Of a stretch of DNA of 64,000 bases, positions 43,573 to 51,881 are shown one piece after another (the stretch's first letter is position 1; the number at the start of each line of letters is the position of its first letter). The DNA is taken from assembly GCA_031394355.1 (NCBI GenBank), contig JANNSU010000072.1:13342-77341 (forward strand), read 5' to 3'. This DNA comes from JAEUMY01 sp031394355. Its GTDB lineage: Bacteria > Pseudomonadota > Gammaproteobacteria > Burkholderiales > Usitatibacteraceae. The position numbers and the translations under genes were made by a program. The notes under the pieces are model-generated. The model searched no databases. It was given only the letters and a program-made list of their open reading frames with translations, and was not told the origin of the DNA.

Positions 43573-45741
43573 ATGTTCGCTACCCAAACCACTGCTGATC
43601 CCGATTCGGCCCTCGCGGCGACGGACACATTGCGCGCTCGGCTTGCCGTGCACTTTTCCGGGTCAGACAGCACCAGGACGGTGCAAGCCCTCGACTTTGC
43701 GAGCACGGCCTGCAAGGCCGCCAACCGCGTTGCGGAACTGGGTGCCGCGTGTGAAATCGCGGCCATTCTTCTGGACCTGGATCTGGATCCGGATTCAGTA
43801 GCGGCTGCCATCATCAGTCAAGCCCTACCCGCCAACGAGATCGACGACGATGCCTTGATCGCTGCCTTCGGTCAGGATGTGGTCGATTTGCTGAAGGGCT
43901 TGCAGAGGGCGGGACGGATCGAGGCCTTCGCGGCAGGGCAAGTGAGTGTCGAGTCGTTGCGCAAGATGCTGCTGGCCATTGCCGAAGATGTACGGGTGGT
44001 CCTGATCAAGCTGGCGGAGCGGACATGGCTCATGCGGTCACTGACCAAAGCCGACGATGCCGCCCGGCGCCGAGCGGCTCTGCAAACCCTTGATCTGTTC
44101 GCGCCATTGGCGAATCGACTCGGTGTGTTCCAGGTCAAGTGGGAGTTGGAAGATCTGTCTTTCAGGTTTCTGGAACCCGATCTCTACAAGCAGATCGCGA
44201 AGCTGCTGGATGGAAAGCGGGGCGCGCGTGAACAGTACATCCAGGATGTCATTGCGACACTGCATGCGGAGCTCGCCAAACTCAACATTCATGGCGACAT
44301 CTCCGGTCGCCCGAAACACATTTGGAGCATTCATCGCAAGATGCAGAAGAAGGGTGTCGGCTTCAACGAGCTGTATGACATCCGGGCTGTCCGCGTACTG
44401 GTTGCGAATATTCGCGAGTGCTACACCGTGCTGGGGATCGTGCACGATCTTTGGCAGCCCATCGCCGGCGAATTCGATGACTACATCGCCCAGCCAAAAC
44501 AGAACAATTACCGTTCGCTCCACACCGCCGTGCTGGGCCCGGATGGCAAGACTCTGGAGATCCAGATCCGCACGCAGGACATGCACCGCGAATCGGAGCA
44601 TGGTGTTGCCGCCCACTGGCGCTACAAGGAGACTGGTGCCAGCAGGAAATCCAGTGACACGTTTGGTTCCAAAATTGCGTGGCTGCGGCAAGTGCTGGAG
44701 TGGCGCCATGAGCTGACTGCTGCGGGTGCGCTCGGCGGTGAGCTGCGCAAAGGAGTGTTCGATGACGCTGTTTATGTCTTCACGCCGCAGGGACGAGTGA
44801 TCGACCTGCCCACAGGTGCCACACCAGTGGACTTTGCGTATGCCCTGCATACCGAGCTGGGCCACCGCTGCCGTGGCGCCAAAATCAATGGCGCGATGGT
44901 GACACTCAATACGCCGCTCAAGAATGCTGACCGCGTGGAAATCGTCAGCGCCAAGATCGGCGGACCCTCACGTGACTGGCTCAACCGTGATCTGGGCTTT
45001 CTTGTGACCCATCGCGGTCAAAGCAAGGTGCGGCAATGGTTCAACAAGGAGTCGCTGGAGCTGGATGTGGCGGCTGGACGTGTGATCCTGGAAAAAGAGC
45101 TTCAGCGTGCGGGCCAGACATCCGTGAAGCACGACGGTGTCGCAGGACTGTTCAAATTCGACAAGCTGGAAGAGTTTCTGGCGGCTCTGGGCCGGGGTGA
45201 GCTGACTTCGCATCAGGTTGAAGTGGCGCTGCGGCCCAAGGAGGCGCCTTCGCCGGACGCTGCACCTGCACCCGTTGCGCCCGCGCCGTCGAGCCGTTCG
45301 GGGAGTGGTGTGCTCGTGCTGGGCGTGAACAACATTGCGACAATGGTGGCGAAATGTTGCAAGCCGGTCCCTCCCGACGGCATTGTCGGATTTGTCACGA
45401 GAACCCGTGGCGTCATGGTGCATCGAGCGGATTGCCCGAACATTACCGGTCTTGCAGGAGACCAGAAGGACCGCCTCATGGCTGCGGCCTGGGGCGAGAC
45501 GGGCAGCAGCTGGTTCTTTGCCGACATTGAAGTGGTGGCCAATGACCGGCAGGGCTTGCTGCGCGACATCACGGAAGCCATTGCGCGTGAACGCGTCAAT
45601 GTGACCGCCATGAATACGTTGTCCAAGGGGCCAATGGCCTACATGCGCTTCACCATCCAGGTCACATCTGCCGACATCATCGACCGGGTGAAGCGTACGG
45701 TGGGTGCCGTGGCAGATGTGGAAAGTGTGGTCAGGCGATGA
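43573..45741 (+). CDS. relA: (p)ppGpp synthetase RelA
   Basis: 722 residues. The N-terminal hydrolase-like domain lacks the HD metal pair, so hydrolysis should be lost. The synthetase domain has GRPKHIWSIHRKMQKKG, YDIRAVRVLV and E300-F-D-D303 (EFDDYIAQPKQNNYRSLH), the acidic form typical of synthetase-only RelA. A TGS domain (VYVFTPQGRVIDLPTGATP) and a C-terminal ACT domain (VNVTAMNTLSKG) follow. It makes (p)ppGpp when uncharged tRNA stalls ribosomes. The palindrome at 44404 gives VANIRECY in the synthetase domain. Confidence 0.95.
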   Translation: MFATQTTADPDSALAATDTLRARLAVHFSGSDSTRTVQALDFASTACKAANRVAELGAACEIAAILLDLDLDPDSVAAAIISQALPANEIDDDALIAAFGQDVVDLLKGLQRAGRIEAFAAGQVSVESLRKMLLAIAEDVRVVLIKLAERTWLMRSLTKADDAARRRAALQTLDLFAPLANRLGVFQVKWELEDLSFRFLEPDLYKQIAKLLDGKRGAREQYIQDVIATLHAELAKLNIHGDISGRPKHIWSIHRKMQKKGVGFNELYDIRAVRVLVANIRECYTVLGIVHDLWQPIAGEFDDYIAQPKQNNYRSLHTAVLGPDGKTLEIQIRTQDMHRESEHGVAAHWRYKETGASRKSSDTFGSKIAWLRQVLEWRHELTAAGALGGELRKGVFDDAVYVFTPQGRVIDLPTGATPVDFAYALHTELGHRCRGAKINGAMVTLNTPLKNADRVEIVSAKIGGPSRDWLNRDLGFLVTHRGQSKVRQWFNKESLELDVAAGRVILEKELQRAGQTSVKHDGVAGLFKFDKLEEFLAALGRGELTSHQVEVALRPKEAPSPDAAPAPVAPAPSSRSGSGVLVLGVNNIATMVAKCCKPVPPDGIVGFVTRTRGVMVHRADCPNITGLAGDQKDRLMAAAWGETGSSWFFADIEVVANDRQGLLRDITEAIARERVNVTAMNTLSKGPMAYMRFTIQVTSADIIDRVKRTVGAVADVESVVRR
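44404..44415. repeat. Iterated palindrome GCGAATATTCGC, inside relA
   Basis: Perfect copy, flanked T/G, read Ala-Asn-Ile-Arg between YDIRAVRVLV and ECYTVLG. Confidence 0.95.
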
Positions 45742-45746
45742 AACTT

Positions 45747-45805
45747 CGCGGGATTCGGGATTGTTAAGGTCACTGAACCCCGAACCCCGAACCCCCAGCC
45801 CCGAC
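45747..45805. repeat. Intergenic short-word repeat after relA
   Basis: Starts CGCGGGATTCGGGATT and ends with three CCGAACCC-type words (GAACCCCGAACCCCGAACCCC). The halves are complementary and fill the gap between the convergent relA and VOC genes. Same vocabulary as 40159-40257. A terminator role is likely. Confidence 0.75.
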
Positions 45806-46192
45806 TCAGGATCCTTCCGGCGGCTCCCAGAGTTCGATGCGATTGCCGTCGCAATCCTTGATCCAGGCAAACCGTCCGTATTCGGAATCCTCGCGCTTCT
45901 CGTCCACCCAGACGCCTTCCGCTTTCAGCGCTTCCAGCAAGGCATCCAGGTTCTCCACGCGATAGTTGAGCATGTACTGCTGGGCAGGATTACCGAAATA
46001 GCCTGAATCGTTCTTGAACAGGCTCCAGATCGTTGTACCAGGCTTCTCGGGCTGGTCCGCGTCGCGCCAACGATAGGCGTGCCCGCCGTGCCACTCCGGC
46101 GTGATGCCCAGATGCTTCTCGTACCAGGCCATGCTTGCATCCGTATCTTGTGCGCGGAAAAAGATGCCGCCCAATCCTGTGACCCGCTTCAT
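45806..46192 (-). CDS. VOC-family (glyoxalase-like) protein
   Basis: 128 residues from the ATG at 46192 with GGAGG 8 bp upstream; the longer open frame to 46423 has no support. The two beta-alpha-beta units are visible (GGIFFRAQDTDASMAWYEKHLGI and FAWIKDCDGNRIELWEPPE, shown in parts FFRAQDTDASMAWYEKHLG / WIKDCDGNRIELWEPP). The terminal Glu of IELWEP is the common metal ligand. Substrate unknown. Confidence 0.85.
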   Translation of the reverse strand: MKRVTGLGGIFFRAQDTDASMAWYEKHLGITPEWHGGHAYRWRDADQPEKPGTTIWSLFKNDSGYFGNPAQQYMLNYRVENLDALLEALKAEGVWVDEKREDSEYGRFAWIKDCDGNRIELWEPPEGS

Positions 46193-46486
46193 GATGTCGC
46201 CTCCTTGTCTTGATCGATGAGTACACACCGCCCGACATCTTCCCGCTTCAGCCGTCCTGCGTAAACGCCGCGCCGACCCGATAGCAGCGTGGGGAACGAT
46301 ATGGACGACGGCTGCGTCCTGAAAGGGGCTTGTCGGCATGATTATCAGCGTAGCCAGAAAGTGTGTCGTGAAGAGCGGCCTTGCACAAGCAAGAGGGTTC
46401 TCAGCCGCCAGCACCGAATTCAAGCGCTTTGCTTTTCATGCCCTCACAGAGTAGGGTAGTTCATCTGTGCCATCCTTGGAGGGCAA

Positions 46487-46975
46487 ATGGATTCGCAGTT
46501 GGTTTTCATCAAGACGGCCAAAGGCCGCGAGGAAATCGAGAAGCGGACGCATCGGCTGGACTCCCGTCGTCGCATGTTGCTGATCATGGTGGATGGCGTT
46601 CATACAGCTCAAGATGTAGCGTCGAACAGTGTCTCGGCAGAGGACGCTTACGCCTTGCTTGAGACACTTTGGCGTGAAGGATTCGTGGAGCCTGCGGACA
46701 GCTCTGCGGCGGTGTCAGTACCTGTGATGCAATCACAGACTGATCTTGCAGCCAGTGCAGCAACACCAGCGCTTCCCTTGCCGGCGCTTCAGCGAGCTGC
46801 CTCAAAGGCGATAGAAAACATTCTTGGTCCAGCAGGGGAGTCACTAGCCCTCAAATTGGAGAAGACCAAGACCGTCGAGCAATTCATGACCGAGGCCCAG
46901 AAAACCCGTGAAGCGATCAAGGAGTATGTTGGTGCGGGCAAGGCTGAGGCGTTCTGGAAGGCGCTGGGACTCTGA
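46487..46975 (+). CDS. Conserved betaproteobacterial protein of unknown function
   Basis: 162 residues, GGAGGG 6 bp before the ATG. The first ~65 residues (QLVFIKTAKGREEIEKRTHR, RRMLLIMVDGVHTAQDV, ALLETLWREGFVEP) look like a small winged-helix-type module met in related genomes. An Ala-rich linker follows, then a helical C-terminus. No enzyme motif. The 294-bp region upstream (46193-46486) holds no gene that I can support. Confidence 0.65.
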   Translation: MDSQLVFIKTAKGREEIEKRTHRLDSRRRMLLIMVDGVHTAQDVASNSVSAEDAYALLETLWREGFVEPADSSAAVSVPVMQSQTDLAASAATPALPLPALQRAASKAIENILGPAGESLALKLEKTKTVEQFMTEAQKTREAIKEYVGAGKAEAFWKALGL

Positions 46976-47012
46976 ACGCTTCCCGGCCTTGGCCGTCTTT
47001 AAACCTGATGGT

Positions 47013-47041
47013 TTGTCCATCAGACCGTTGTTGGCTATAAT
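47013..47041 (+). promoter_or_regulatory. Sigma-70 promoter of tRNA-Val
   Basis: TTGTCC (47013-47018), 17-bp spacer, TATAAT (47036-47041), 18 bp before the tRNA. The -35 lies within a short inverted repeat CTGATGG / CCATCAG. Confidence 0.75.
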
Positions 47042-47059
47042 GCGCGACTTTGTTTCGCC

Positions 47060-47136
47060 AGGCACGTAGCTCAGCTGGTTAGAGCACCACCTTGACATGG
47101 TGGGGGTCGTTGGTTCGAGTCCAATCGTGCCTACCA
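47060..47136 (+). tRNA. tRNA-Val (anticodon GAC)
   Basis: 77 nt including an encoded CCA. Acceptor AGGCACG / CGTGCCT, D arm GCTC..GAGC, anticodon stem CCACC / GGTGG with loop TTGACAT, T arm GTTGG-TTCGAGT-CCAAT. Anticodon GAC reads GUC and GUU. Confidence 0.97.
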
Positions 47137-47150
47137 GGCATTGCGCAAGT

Positions 47151-47180
47151 AGACGCCGCCCATAGCGGCGTCTTTTGTTT
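47151..47180 (+). terminator. Rho-independent terminator after tRNA-Val
   Basis: Stem AGACGCCGC / GCGGCGTCT with loop CCATA, followed by TTTTGTTTTC. Confidence 0.93.
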
Positions 47181-47508
47181 TCTGCTTCGGGCGAACTATC
47201 AGTATCGTTAGAGGCGACTGTCGTCCAGGGCGTGTCTTAACTGTGTTGCAGTGTTTTGGCGCGTGTTTGCCGATGCCTCGATTCACTGCTACTCTGCTAG
47301 GCAGTTGTTTAGGAACGTCCCTCGGCCATTGTGGGTGAAAGCGCTCAAGGCTTGAATCGATCACGACAGCAGCAGCCATTGGAAAAGCTTGAAAGGGCAA
47401 CTGGTTATGAGACCGCCAACTACACAAACTTCAGGTGATCGACACTAGGTCGAGGGCGGATTTCGAACAGAATTCATTCGAAAAGCGCGGCTTGTCCGCG
47501 CTTTTTTG
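47181..47508 (+). other. Non-coding leader or small RNA candidate ahead of thrS
   Basis: A 328-bp gene-free stretch between two terminators. It has no credible ORF, yet ends in a good hairpin-plus-T-run only 22 bp before the thrS ATG. It may be a thrS leader with an attenuator or a separate small RNA of up to ~300 nt. I do not recognise a known RNA family in it. Confidence 0.4.
47483..47508 (+). terminator. Rho-independent terminator or attenuator in front of thrS
   Basis: AAGCGCGG / CCGCGCTT with loop CTTGT, followed by TTTTTGTTTT. It ends about 22 bp before the thrS start. Confidence 0.88.
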
Positions 47509-47530
47509 TTTTCAGATACTGAGGTGAACC

Positions 47531-49450
47531 ATGGTTAATGTGACGTTGCCGGACGGATCGGTCCGAAAGTTTGACAAGGCAGTTTCGGTAGGTGAGGTGG
47601 CCGCATCAATCGGTGCTGGCCTGGCCAAGGCTGCTCTGGCAGGCAAAGTGGATGGAAAGCTTGTCGACACGAGCCATGTATTGAGCGGGGATGCACGGCT
47701 TTCCATCGTTACCGACAAGGATGCAGAAGGTCTGGATCTGATCCGCCACTCGACGGCCCACTTGCTTGCGTACGCCGTCAAGGCGCTATTTCCCGAGGCA
47801 CAGGTCACGATTGGACCGGTTATCGAGAACGGCTTTTACTACGACTTTTCCTACAAGCGACCCTTTACGCCGGATGACTTGCAGGCGATCGAACAGCGAA
47901 TGGGAGAGTTGGCCAAAAAGGACATTCCGGTAACGCGTGAGCTCTGGAAACGGGATGCTGCGGTCCAATTCTTCGAATCAATTGGCGAAAAGTACAAGGC
48001 CGAGATAATTTCGGCCATTCCGGCGGATCAGGACATTTCCTTGTACCGGGAGGGAGACTTCATCGACCTTTGCCGCGGCCCCCACGTACCTTCAACGGGC
48101 AAGCTCAAGATATTCAAGCTGATGAAGGTGGCAGGTGCCTATTGGCGGGGCGACTCGAAAAACGAAATGTTGCAACGGGTCTACGGCACGGCCTGGGCCA
48201 AAAAAGAGGATCAGGAGGCCTACCTGCTCATGCTTGAGGAGGCAGAAAAGCGTGACCACCGCCGCCTGGCGAAACAACTCGACTTGTTTCATATGCAGGA
48301 GGAGGCCCCGGGACTGGTGTTCTGGCATCCCAAAGGCTGGGTGATCTGGCAACAGGTCGAGCAATATATGCGCAAGGTTTATCAGGACAACGGATATCAG
48401 GAAATCCGCTGCCCTCAGATTCTGGACAAGTCCTTGTGGGAGCGTTCCGGGCATTGGGAAAACTACAAAGACAACATGTTCATGACGGAGTCTGAAAAGC
48501 GCGACTACGCCCTGAAGCCCATGAATTGCCCCGGTCACGTGCAGGTCTACAATGCCGATCTGCGTTCCTACCGGGAATTGCCCTTGCGCTATGGAGAATT
48601 CGGGGCATGCCATCGCAACGAGGCCTCGGGTGCGTTGCACGGGATCATGCGGGTTCGCGGATTCACGCAAGATGACGGCCACATTTTCTGCACGGAAGCT
48701 CAGATTCAACCTGAATGTGCGGACTTCATTCGGCTTTTGATCAATGTTTACAAGGACTTCGCATTCCACGATGTGATTTATCGATTGTCGACGCGACCTG
48801 CCAAGCGAGTCGGGAGTGATGCGGTCTGGGACATCGCGGAGAAAGCGCTTGCTGATGCACTGAATGCGGCTGGGGTTCCATGGGAGGAGAATCCAGGCGA
48901 GGGGGCGTTCTACGGTCCCAAGATCGAGTTTTCGCTCAAGGATTCCATTGGTCGCGTGTGGCAATGCGGCACGATGCAGGTTGATTTCTCGATGCCTGAA
49001 CGTCTTGGTGCCGAGTATGTGGCGGAAGACAACGCCCGCAAGACGCCGGTCATGCTGCATCGAGCCATTGTTGGTTCCATGGAGCGGTTCATCGGCATCC
49101 TCATCGAAAACCATGCCGGCGCGCTGCCACTGTGGCTGGCACCGGTGCAGGTAGTGGTCATGAATGTCACGGAACACCAAACTGCCTATGTCGAAGAGAC
49201 CGTGGCGGCCCTGAAAGCCCAGGGCATACGGGTCCAGGCGGATTTGCGCAACGAGAAAATTTCCTATAAGATTCGGGAACATAGCTTGCAAAAAGTCCCT
49301 TACCAGTTAGTGCTTGGTGACAAGGAAGTGCAAGCCAAAACGGTAACGGCTCGGGTTTCTGACCGAAAAGGCGGCGGGGAAAATCTCGCTCCCATGTCCG
49401 TTGCCAATTTTGTTTTGCGATTGAAGAGTGAAGTTGCCGAGCGCAAATAG
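47531..49450 (+). CDS. thrS: Threonyl-tRNA synthetase
   Basis: 639 residues. N-terminal TGS domain, editing domain with HSTAHLLAYAVKALFP, and class II core with the zinc Cys in MNCPGH, RYGEFGACHRNEASGALHG (motif 2) and RAIVGSMERFIGIL (motif 3), then the anticodon domain. It charges tRNA-Thr and hydrolyses mischarged Ser-tRNA. TGAGGTGAACC gives the ribosome binding site. First gene of the classic thrS-infC-rpmI-rplT-pheST-ihfA block. Confidence 0.98.
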   Translation: MVNVTLPDGSVRKFDKAVSVGEVAASIGAGLAKAALAGKVDGKLVDTSHVLSGDARLSIVTDKDAEGLDLIRHSTAHLLAYAVKALFPEAQVTIGPVIENGFYYDFSYKRPFTPDDLQAIEQRMGELAKKDIPVTRELWKRDAAVQFFESIGEKYKAEIISAIPADQDISLYREGDFIDLCRGPHVPSTGKLKIFKLMKVAGAYWRGDSKNEMLQRVYGTAWAKKEDQEAYLLMLEEAEKRDHRRLAKQLDLFHMQEEAPGLVFWHPKGWVIWQQVEQYMRKVYQDNGYQEIRCPQILDKSLWERSGHWENYKDNMFMTESEKRDYALKPMNCPGHVQVYNADLRSYRELPLRYGEFGACHRNEASGALHGIMRVRGFTQDDGHIFCTEAQIQPECADFIRLLINVYKDFAFHDVIYRLSTRPAKRVGSDAVWDIAEKALADALNAAGVPWEENPGEGAFYGPKIEFSLKDSIGRVWQCGTMQVDFSMPERLGAEYVAEDNARKTPVMLHRAIVGSMERFIGILIENHAGALPLWLAPVQVVVMNVTEHQTAYVEETVAALKAQGIRVQADLRNEKISYKIREHSLQKVPYQLVLGDKEVQAKTVTARVSDRKGGGENLAPMSVANFVLRLKSEVAERK

Positions 49451-49526
49451 TGGCTGGGCAACAGGCGTCTGAGAAGGCAGAGAATCTGTTTTCCAGACAT
49501 GGCAGGTAATTACCAGGAGATGTTTT

Positions 49527-50105
49527 ATCGCTACTGACAAGGATGTGCGGATAAACGGAGAGATTAGTTCGCCGGAGATTCGCCTGCTGGGTGCCGAAGG
49601 CCAGCAATTGGGGATCGTGAGCCTCACTGAGGCCCAGCGCATGGCTGAAGAGGCCGAGCTGGATCTGGTTGAAATTGCTCCAACTGCGAAGCCGCCGGTT
49701 TGCCGCATCATGGATTACGGGAAGTTCAAGTACCGTGAAGCCAAGAAGGCGCATGAGGCGAAACTCAAGCAGAAGCAGATTCAGGTAAAGGAAATCAAAT
49801 TCCGTCCTGGCACCGATGATGGTGACTACAACATCAAGGTGCGCAATCTGATCCGGTTCCTGGCAGAAGGCGACAAGACAAAGGTGACACTGAGATTCCG
49901 AGGGCGCGAAATGGCTCATCAGGAGCTGGGTATGGCGCTCCTGAAGCGGGTGGAAGCTGATCTGGCCGGGCATGGTCAGGTAGAGCAGTTTCCCAAGATG
50001 GAAGGGCGGCAGATGATCATGATCATTGGCCCGAAGAAGGTGTTAGAGAAGCCAGAGAAGCCGGTGAAGTCGGCATCTCCCGAGGCTGCGGAAGCGGCCA
50101 AGTAG
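49527..50105 (+). CDS. infC: Translation initiation factor IF-3 with a non-standard AUC start
   Basis: 192 residues if started at ATC 49527 (read IATDKDVRINGEI), the family N-terminus, with AGGAGA 7 bp ahead. The only normal in-frame alternative, GTG 49545, would drop six conserved residues and lacks a ribosome binding site. infC is known to start at a rare codon (AUU in E. coli) because IF-3 itself rejects such starts, which gives self-control. Family motifs include PVCRIMDYGKFKY and KEIKFRPGTDDGDY. Confidence 0.95.
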   Translation: MATDKDVRINGEISSPEIRLLGAEGQQLGIVSLTEAQRMAEEAELDLVEIAPTAKPPVCRIMDYGKFKYREAKKAHEAKLKQKQIQVKEIKFRPGTDDGDYNIKVRNLIRFLAEGDKTKVTLRFRGREMAHQELGMALLKRVEADLAGHGQVEQFPKMEGRQMIMIIGPKKVLEKPEKPVKSASPEAAEAAK

Positions 50106-50210
50106 GTACAGCAGCAACGGCAGCATGCAGCACGACAAGTCGTCTTCAGGTTCAAAGTGTGGAGTGGTTCCACCACCTGCTGCGACAACGCAGTAAATAA
50201 AGGAAAAGCA

Positions 50211-50408
50211 ATGCCCAAGATGAAAACCAAGAGCGGGGCGGCCAAGCGGTTCAAGCCGCGCGGTTCCGGCTCGATCAAGCGCTCGATGGCGTTCAAGCGC
50301 CATATCCTCACCAAGAAAACCACAAAAAACAAGCGTCAGCTGCGGGGTACGGCAGAAATCCACCCAACCAACATGGGCCATGTCCGCGACATGCTGCCCT
50401 ACGCTTAA
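50211..50408 (+). CDS. rpmI: 50S ribosomal protein L35
   Basis: 65 residues from the ATG at 50211 (MPKMKTKSGAAKRF), AGGAAAAGCA ahead; the in-frame extension to 50157 is not real. Highly basic, with the L35 pattern RSMAFKRHILTKKT and MGHVRDMLPYA. Part of the large subunit. Confidence 0.97.
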   Translation: MPKMKTKSGAAKRFKPRGSGSIKRSMAFKRHILTKKTTKNKRQLRGTAEIHPTNMGHVRDMLPYA

Positions 50409-50420
50409 GGGGAGAGGACC

Positions 50421-50780
50421 ATGCCACGAGTCAAACGCGGTGTAACCGCCAAAGCACGTCACAAGAAAGTCCTGGAGCTGGCCAAAGGTTTCCGCGGCCG
50501 CCGCGGCAACGTCTACCGCATCGCCAAAGAGGCGGTGATGAAGGCCGGCCAATATGCATATCGCGATCGCCGCAACAAGAAGCGTGATTTCCGCGTTCTC
50601 TGGATTGCGCGTATCAATGCCGCAGTTCGTGAGGGCGGCATGACTTACAGCCGGTTCATGAATGGCCTCAAGAAGGCATCAGTTGAGGTCGATCGCAAAG
50701 TCTTGGCCGATCTGGCTGTGACTGACAAGCCCGCATTTGCCCGGTTTATCGAGCAAGCGAAGGCCGGCCTCGGCGCGTAA
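50421..50780 (+). CDS. rplT: 50S ribosomal protein L20
   Basis: 119 residues, full length (MPRVKRGVTAKARHKK, WIARINAAVREGGMTYSRF). It binds 23S rRNA early in assembly and in E. coli represses rpmI-rplT translation. 12 bp after rpmI. Confidence 0.98.
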   Translation: MPRVKRGVTAKARHKKVLELAKGFRGRRGNVYRIAKEAVMKAGQYAYRDRRNKKRDFRVLWIARINAAVREGGMTYSRFMNGLKKASVEVDRKVLADLAVTDKPAFARFIEQAKAGLGA

Positions 50781-50801
50781 GCATTACTGCAGCAAACACG
50801 C

Positions 50802-50830
50802 AAAGGGGCTCTTGAGCCCCTTTGTCTTTT
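50802..50830 (+). terminator. Rho-independent terminator after rplT
   Basis: AAAGGGGCT / AGCCCCTTT with loop CTTG, followed by GTCTTTTG. Transcription of pheS must pass it or start in the 46 bp beyond. Confidence 0.9.
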
Positions 50831-50876
50831 GTGCCCCAAACCGCGTCAAGATTGCCAATCCAACACCACCAAGACC

Positions 50877-51881
50877 ATGCAAGCACACCTCGATGCCATT
50901 GTTGCGGACGCCCGGTTGGCTTTGGGCAGCGTTCAGACCATTACTGAACTGGAGCAGACCAAGGCGCGCTACGTCGGCAAGGCCGGGTCGCTTACCGAGC
51001 AGATGAAGCAGCTCGGCAAGTTGTCTCCGGAGGAAAAACCCAAGGCTGGTGCACTGATCAATGCGGCCAAGCAGCAAGTGGAGGCCATCATTGTTGCGCG
51101 CAAGGAAGCCATCCTCGCACGCGAACTGGAAGCAAAGCTCGCGGCCGAAGCACTGGATGTGACCCTGCCGGGGCGAACACGCGGACGGGGCGGCTTGCAT
51201 CCCATTTCGCTTGCATTGGAACGCATTGAGCAGCTCTTTCATTCCATGGGGTTCAGCGTTGCAGACGGTCCCGAGATCGAGACGGACTATTTCAACTTCA
51301 CCGCGCTGAATACGCCTGAGAAACATCCCGCAAGATCCATGCAGGATACCTTCTACATTGAAGGATCAAAGCATGTGCTGCGTACCCAGACTTCGCCGGT
51401 ACAGATCCGCCATATGCAATCGCATGAGCCGCCCATCCGCATTATCTGCCCTGGTCGCGTCTACCGTTGTGACCATGACGCGACGCACTCGCCGATGTTC
51501 CACCAGATCGAAGGCCTCTGGGTGGATGAGGGCATCAGCCTTGCCGACCTCAAGGGCACCGTGACCCAGTTTCTTAGGGGATTTTTCGAGCGCGATGACA
51601 TCAACATTCGTTTCCGTCCCTCGTACTTTCCGTTTGTGGAACCCGGTGTGGAGATCGACATGGAGTGGAGCCGCGAGGGTGACGGCATCAAATGGCTGGA
51701 AATTGCAGGCGCAGGTGTCGTACATCCACAGGTACTGAGAAACGGCGGCATAGATCCTGAGAAGTACTCCGGCTTTGCGTTCGGGATGGGCCTGGATCGA
51801 CTCGCCATGCTGCGGTATGGCGTCAACGACTTGCGGCTTTTCTTCGAGAATGATGTCCGCTTCCTGAGGCAATTCGCATGA
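50877..51881 (+). CDS. pheS: Phenylalanyl-tRNA synthetase alpha subunit
   Basis: 334 residues from the ATG at 50877; the open frame to 50829 crosses the terminator. Coiled-coil N-terminus, then the class II core (HPISLALERIEQLFHSMGF, VYRCDHDATHSPMFHQIEG, FGMGLDRLAMLRYG). The stop overlaps the pheT start (ATGA). Confidence 0.97.
   Translation: MQAHLDAIVADARLALGSVQTITELEQTKARYVGKAGSLTEQMKQLGKLSPEEKPKAGALINAAKQQVEAIIVARKEAILARELEAKLAAEALDVTLPGRTRGRGGLHPISLALERIEQLFHSMGFSVADGPEIETDYFNFTALNTPEKHPARSMQDTFYIEGSKHVLRTQTSPVQIRHMQSHEPPIRIICPGRVYRCDHDATHSPMFHQIEGLWVDEGISLADLKGTVTQFLRGFFERDDINIRFRPSYFPFVEPGVEIDMEWSREGDGIKWLEIAGAGVVHPQVLRNGGIDPEKYSGFAFGMGLDRLAMLRYGVNDLRLFFENDVRFLRQFA

Noticed and set aside
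41976..43814. 612-codon version of the ATP-grasp gene
   Set aside because: The upstream 130 codons overlap the divergent relA gene and lack family similarity; the start at 43418 fits the family.
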